Shown here piece after piece: positions 29,248-32,653 of a stretch of 32,653 bases of DNA (positions are counted from its first letter, which is position 1; the number at the start of each line of letters is the position of its first letter). The position numbers and the translations under genes are program-made. The notes under the pieces were generated by a model. It made no database searches, had not been told where the DNA came from, and saw only the letters and a list, made by a program, of their open reading frames with translations. Source of the stretch: Mnemiopsis leidyi (lineage: Eukaryota > Ctenophora > Tentaculata > Lobata > Bolinopsidae); contig JH152760.1 in NCBI GenBank assembly GCA_000226015.1, positions 107,877 through 140,529 of the forward strand, given 5' to 3'.

Positions 29248-31617
29248 TTAGCCCTTGGCGTTGGCTGTCAGCCAATTGAGTCCTTCGTAAAGTCCATCTC
29301 CAGTGGTGGAGCAAGAGGGCTGGACAAACCTGAAAATATCATTTTTGATAACACTGGATAAAACACTTTGCTTGAAATTGGAAAAATAATACAAAATATG
29401 CGCATAGCAAATTAAATATTCAGAATAGAATAATGAATATACAAAAGTCAGATCTTACGGCTTACCACTTTCTGTCAGCTATCTTTGATAATCCAAGCTT
29501 CTCCTGAATCTCAGCAGGTCTCATCGCTGAAATAATATCAGTCAGAATTTACGATACTGAAGGTTTATATGGCGGTTACCAAATACCTAGTAACTTTTGG
29601 ATGGTAGCTTAGTGTGTAGGTTGTAGCTAACCGTTTCGACATTTAGAGAAGGGTTACTTAAACCATGTTGCTTAAAATGGTGCAATTTGACAAATTACAC
29701 TTTTCTTGGCAAGTTTTGAGCCTCAAGTTATAAAAGATTTGACGAAGGACTTCGTAGTCATGATCTAATATTTGAAATCTAGGATAGTGTATTTTTCAGT
29801 GACATTTTAAAATACATCATGTAAAATTTTCACTAAAAAGCGATCGAATTGTGTCATCACGATGAACTTATTTATGAAATCAGCTAGGTAGGAAAAACCT
29901 AACCGCTATAATCATAATATAGTGGTGTATAAAATGTATTTATTGGAACAAAGTACACAAAATGATGGACAACACACCATTTTCATGCTTAAGTTTTGCT
30001 AGTAATAAAGAAATTTTAGAGCCGCGCATTGCGCGCGTACAAAATGCACCAACTGTCAACCGCCCAACATATAACCGTAATTTGGCCAAGAAGCTGTGCC
30101 ATTTATTCCGTTTTACGTGACAAACGCTAGGCATCCATTTGGCAAGATTCCAAATTTTGCTGTGAACAGGGTTTTCATTTGACGAGGTAGTATCGAATTT
30201 CGTTTTTAAGTTTACAATCAAAACGTTCTACCCGACATTTCACATTACTTACTAGATCAACCTGTCTTATTCGATATAGATATTCACGTATATTGAAGAT
30301 CCTAGATTACCAACTACGCTTGTTAACGCTGTACCGAAGGTTATGCCTAACAAGCCGGATTATCACTTGAGACAGTGATTTCCGTGCTATATTATGTTAA
30401 TTTAAGTGTGGTCTGAAAAAGTAAGACGATGAAAGATCTGCAGTATTACTTTCCGGCGATCTTACTGGAATGACTTACCATCTTGGAGATCCTGCTTGTT
30501 TGCGAAGATTAGAATGACAGCTTCTCTCATCTCCCTATCGTTAATGATTCTGTGTAGTTCGTGTCTCGCTTCCTCGATTCTGTCACGGTCAGCGCAGTCT
30601 ACCACGAATATTAGACCCTGTCAATAAATATTTGTACATTTAACTAGATAATCGCTTTCCAAACAATCTGAAGTCAAACATTTTAACGAATTTAGAAGGA
30701 GCACAAAGTTTCTTAGATTTAGACTCAGGACCGTTAACATGATACGAAAATGTCATTCTTTCCGAACACCTGACATACGAAAATACCGTTAGTTCTTGAA
30801 TGTTGACATGCATTGCAATGTGTTGCGTAATACATATTCAGTAAAGAGGGATGTGTGTGTATTAACGTAGCTGAATACCAGGTAGCACAATATTAAGTAG
30901 GAACTTGTTGTGTATGTACATAGCTTTTTGTTAAGTTGTTTTGTTCAGTACAATGTCTACTCGGACAGAACAATGAGCAAGTCTAGAAGGTAAATTATTG
31001 TGTGAAGTTCGAGTGATGTCATGACATTCCTTTTAGATGCAGCTGTCGGTAAATAGTGGGAAAATTCAAAAGATGAAGAATGAACTTACAGTAAATAGAG
31101 GAATTCTAAACTTGATAAGGTTGATTTTCAAATAACATGAATAAAGGAACCAGATTTATAATTCCAAGGCTGCAAATATGCAAAGTATATTCCATTTAAT
31201 TGCATTACAAGACAAAATACTGGCATATTTGGACAACTATTGTACTGAATATGATGACTGTTATGATAACAAGTGTAATAATTCATCATATTGAGCTAAT
31301 TATGCTGTCCTGACTAAACAAATAAAAGAAGAATAACTGAAATCAAAAATTACTGAATATTGACAGGTTTCACGTTTTTACCGTGAGTTTGCCACTCTTT
31401 CATTTCTTCAGAATGAATATAATAGAAGAGTAATGGATTGAATAGAAGAGTAAAAATTGGAATAAGATAAGACCCGTGATGTGTGATTGTACAATACAGG
31501 ATACTGGCCGGTCTTAACATTTATTGTCTAATTAAAAACAACTAATGAATTGTTTACCTGAGTTCCCGCAAAGTAATGTCTCCAGAGAGGTCTTATTTTG
31601 TCTTGTCCACCCACATC
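29248..31617 (-). CDS. ARF6: ADP-ribosylation factor 6, last four coding exons (5' partial)
   Basis: Exons 31558-31617, 30479-30617, 29466-29526 and 29248-29329 join with phases 0,1,2 and GT/AG borders into 113 aa plus TAA at 29248-29250. The piece begins at the switch II motif [16 protein letters not shown] (residue 63 in ARF6 numbering). It continues through [18 protein letters not shown] and the guanine-specificity motif NKQD, and ends with [16 protein letters not shown]. The [13 protein letters not shown] segment and the short ending distinguish ARF6 from ARF1-5. ARF6 is a small GTPase of the plasma membrane and recycling endosomes that controls actin and membrane traffic. The missing part (myristoylation site, P-loop, switch I; 62 codons) was not found up to the right edge, so it lies beyond the window. 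The two largest introns, about 0.86 and 0.94 kb, contain no other gene that I can see. Confidence 0.95.
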
Positions 31618-32555
31618 CTGAAAACAAAACCGCTAAAGAAGAGTGCAACTAGCATGTGAGATTAACATTTCTTTAATACGATTAAAACGAGTTGATAATT
31701 CATACCAACCTTCTATATCTGCCTAGATCTTTTTGGTATACCTCTTCTAGATATTTGACTTAATTTTGGGCTTTTTTGAGCAGGTGCTAGTATACTAAAT
31801 ACTAGTTTGGGTATCACGGACCCCCTCAACCGAAGTGAAGTGGTGACTTGTTAGACCCTTATTTTGCATTTCCCCCATTTCATAGGGTTTTTCAGAGTTT
31901 TAATTACCCTATTTAAATTATGAAAGTACTCTGCTTCTTGTATGAAGATTTACTTATGAGTTCCTTTCATAACCATCGTTCGTCTGACAGTTAGGGAACA
32001 TTCTCTTATCTGCCTAGCGTGTGCCCTATATACCTGCCTAGTGTATGCTATATACCTGCTAAGCGTATGCCCTGATGTCATAACAAATAGTAATGCTTTA
32101 AAAAAGTATAAATAGGACCCTTGAAGCTTTGAAAACAGGAATGCTTTAGTTACTAGTATAAGTAGTAGGTACTGTATACCCTGTATAGACCATTAGCCCT
32201 AATGAGGTATGTGCAAAGTCGTTCTACTTACTTCACGTCAAATTGACGTCAGGCGGATCAAATCGAGGTTATAAAATTAGTCCTTGACAAAGAAAAGTAG
32301 TGTGGTACCCAATATATCGCTATACACGTGTAGGTCTATTAAAGTCACGTGACACTATGCTGAAGTCACGTGATGAACACAGGACAGCTAAATAGACCCA
32401 CAAACTCCGTCTCTCCTCCTGACAAGACTTGACGTACAGAGTTTGACAACGTGCTTGTTGCAAGTGTTGACACGCCGCGGAAGATTAGCGCGCAGGTCGG
32501 TTTGTTCACTTTGTTGTGGTGTGATGTTACATTGCAGTCGCTTACATTTACACTT

Positions 32556-32558
<3 letters not shown>
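31618..32558. other. ARF6 intron (upstream side)
   Basis: Intron sequence upstream of the DVGG exon with no ARF6 N-terminal exon. It contains an inverted ACGTCAAATTGACGT at about 32235-32249 and two CACGTG sites listed separately. Confidence 0.5.
32344..32373. promoter_or_regulatory. Paired CACGTG E-boxes
   Basis: GTCACGTGAC at 32344-32353 and GTCACGTGA at 32365-32373 are two E-box cores 21 bases apart, with AAGTCACGTGA repeated in direct orientation. They sit in the presumed ARF6 intron. Function is untested. Confidence 0.35.

Positions 32559-32639
<81 letters not shown>
32559..32639. repeat. (GA)n microsatellite
   Basis: About 40 uninterrupted GA units. The plus-strand Arg-Glu open frame here is an artefact of the repeat. 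Confidence 0.98.
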
Positions 32640-32642
<3 letters not shown>

Positions 32643-32653
32643 TAGTAGTAGTA
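32638..32653. repeat. (AGT)n microsatellite at the window edge
   Basis: At least five AGT units follow the GA tract directly and run off the end of the window, making a compound microsatellite. Confidence 0.9.

Noticed and set aside
32451..32642. Arg-Glu repeat protein at the right end
   Set aside because: It is translation of a GA microsatellite.

Overview
The window is eukaryotic nuclear DNA from an animal. All genes but two are split by short GT-AG introns, coding density is low, and the gene families are metazoan: matrixin-type M10 metalloproteases with ShK and sushi domains, kringle proteins, a CARD-like protein and the small GTPase ARF6. ShK-tailed matrixins suggest a non-bilaterian or other marine invertebrate, perhaps a cnidarian, but the sequence does not settle the species. 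There is no operon structure, CRISPR array, rRNA or recognisable tRNA.

Left end (1-6.7 kb): a (CCTC)n tract, about 1.9 kb with nothing recognisable, then the 3' part of a minus-strand gene at 1966-4538. I assembled it from seven exons with matching intron phases. It encodes a disordered RPGTA-repeat segment, a CARD-like helical segment and a Cys-x-x-Cys-x-x-Cys motif. Its 5' exons were not resolved.

Centre (6.7-21.4 kb): a duplicated secreted-protein cluster. Two nine-exon M10 metalloprotease genes (A, 6684-9586; B, 17985-21381, both minus) flank two single-exon genes arranged head to head: K1 (10933-12435, minus, 500 aa) and K2 (15185-17683, plus, 832 aa). K1 and K2 carry a signal peptide, TNFR/ephrin-receptor-like Cys repeats, a segment that reads as a beta/gamma-crystallin Greek-key domain, and two kringles. 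Their 3' halves are nearly identical except for one sharply divergent island, which suggests gene conversion between the inverted copies. The 2.7 kb spacer holds a solitary ShK exon on the plus strand and a candidate transposon of about 1 kb. The likely shared theme is extracellular: a zinc endopeptidase next to matrix- or ligand-binding kringle proteins. Functional partnership is inference.

Right end (21.4-32.7 kb): about 7.9 kb of gene-free DNA with several tandem repeats and one 40-bp-armed foldback, then the last four coding exons of ARF6 (29248-31617, minus; residues 63-175 of the family). Its N-terminal 62 codons lie beyond the right edge. The window ends in (GA)n and (AGT)n microsatellites.
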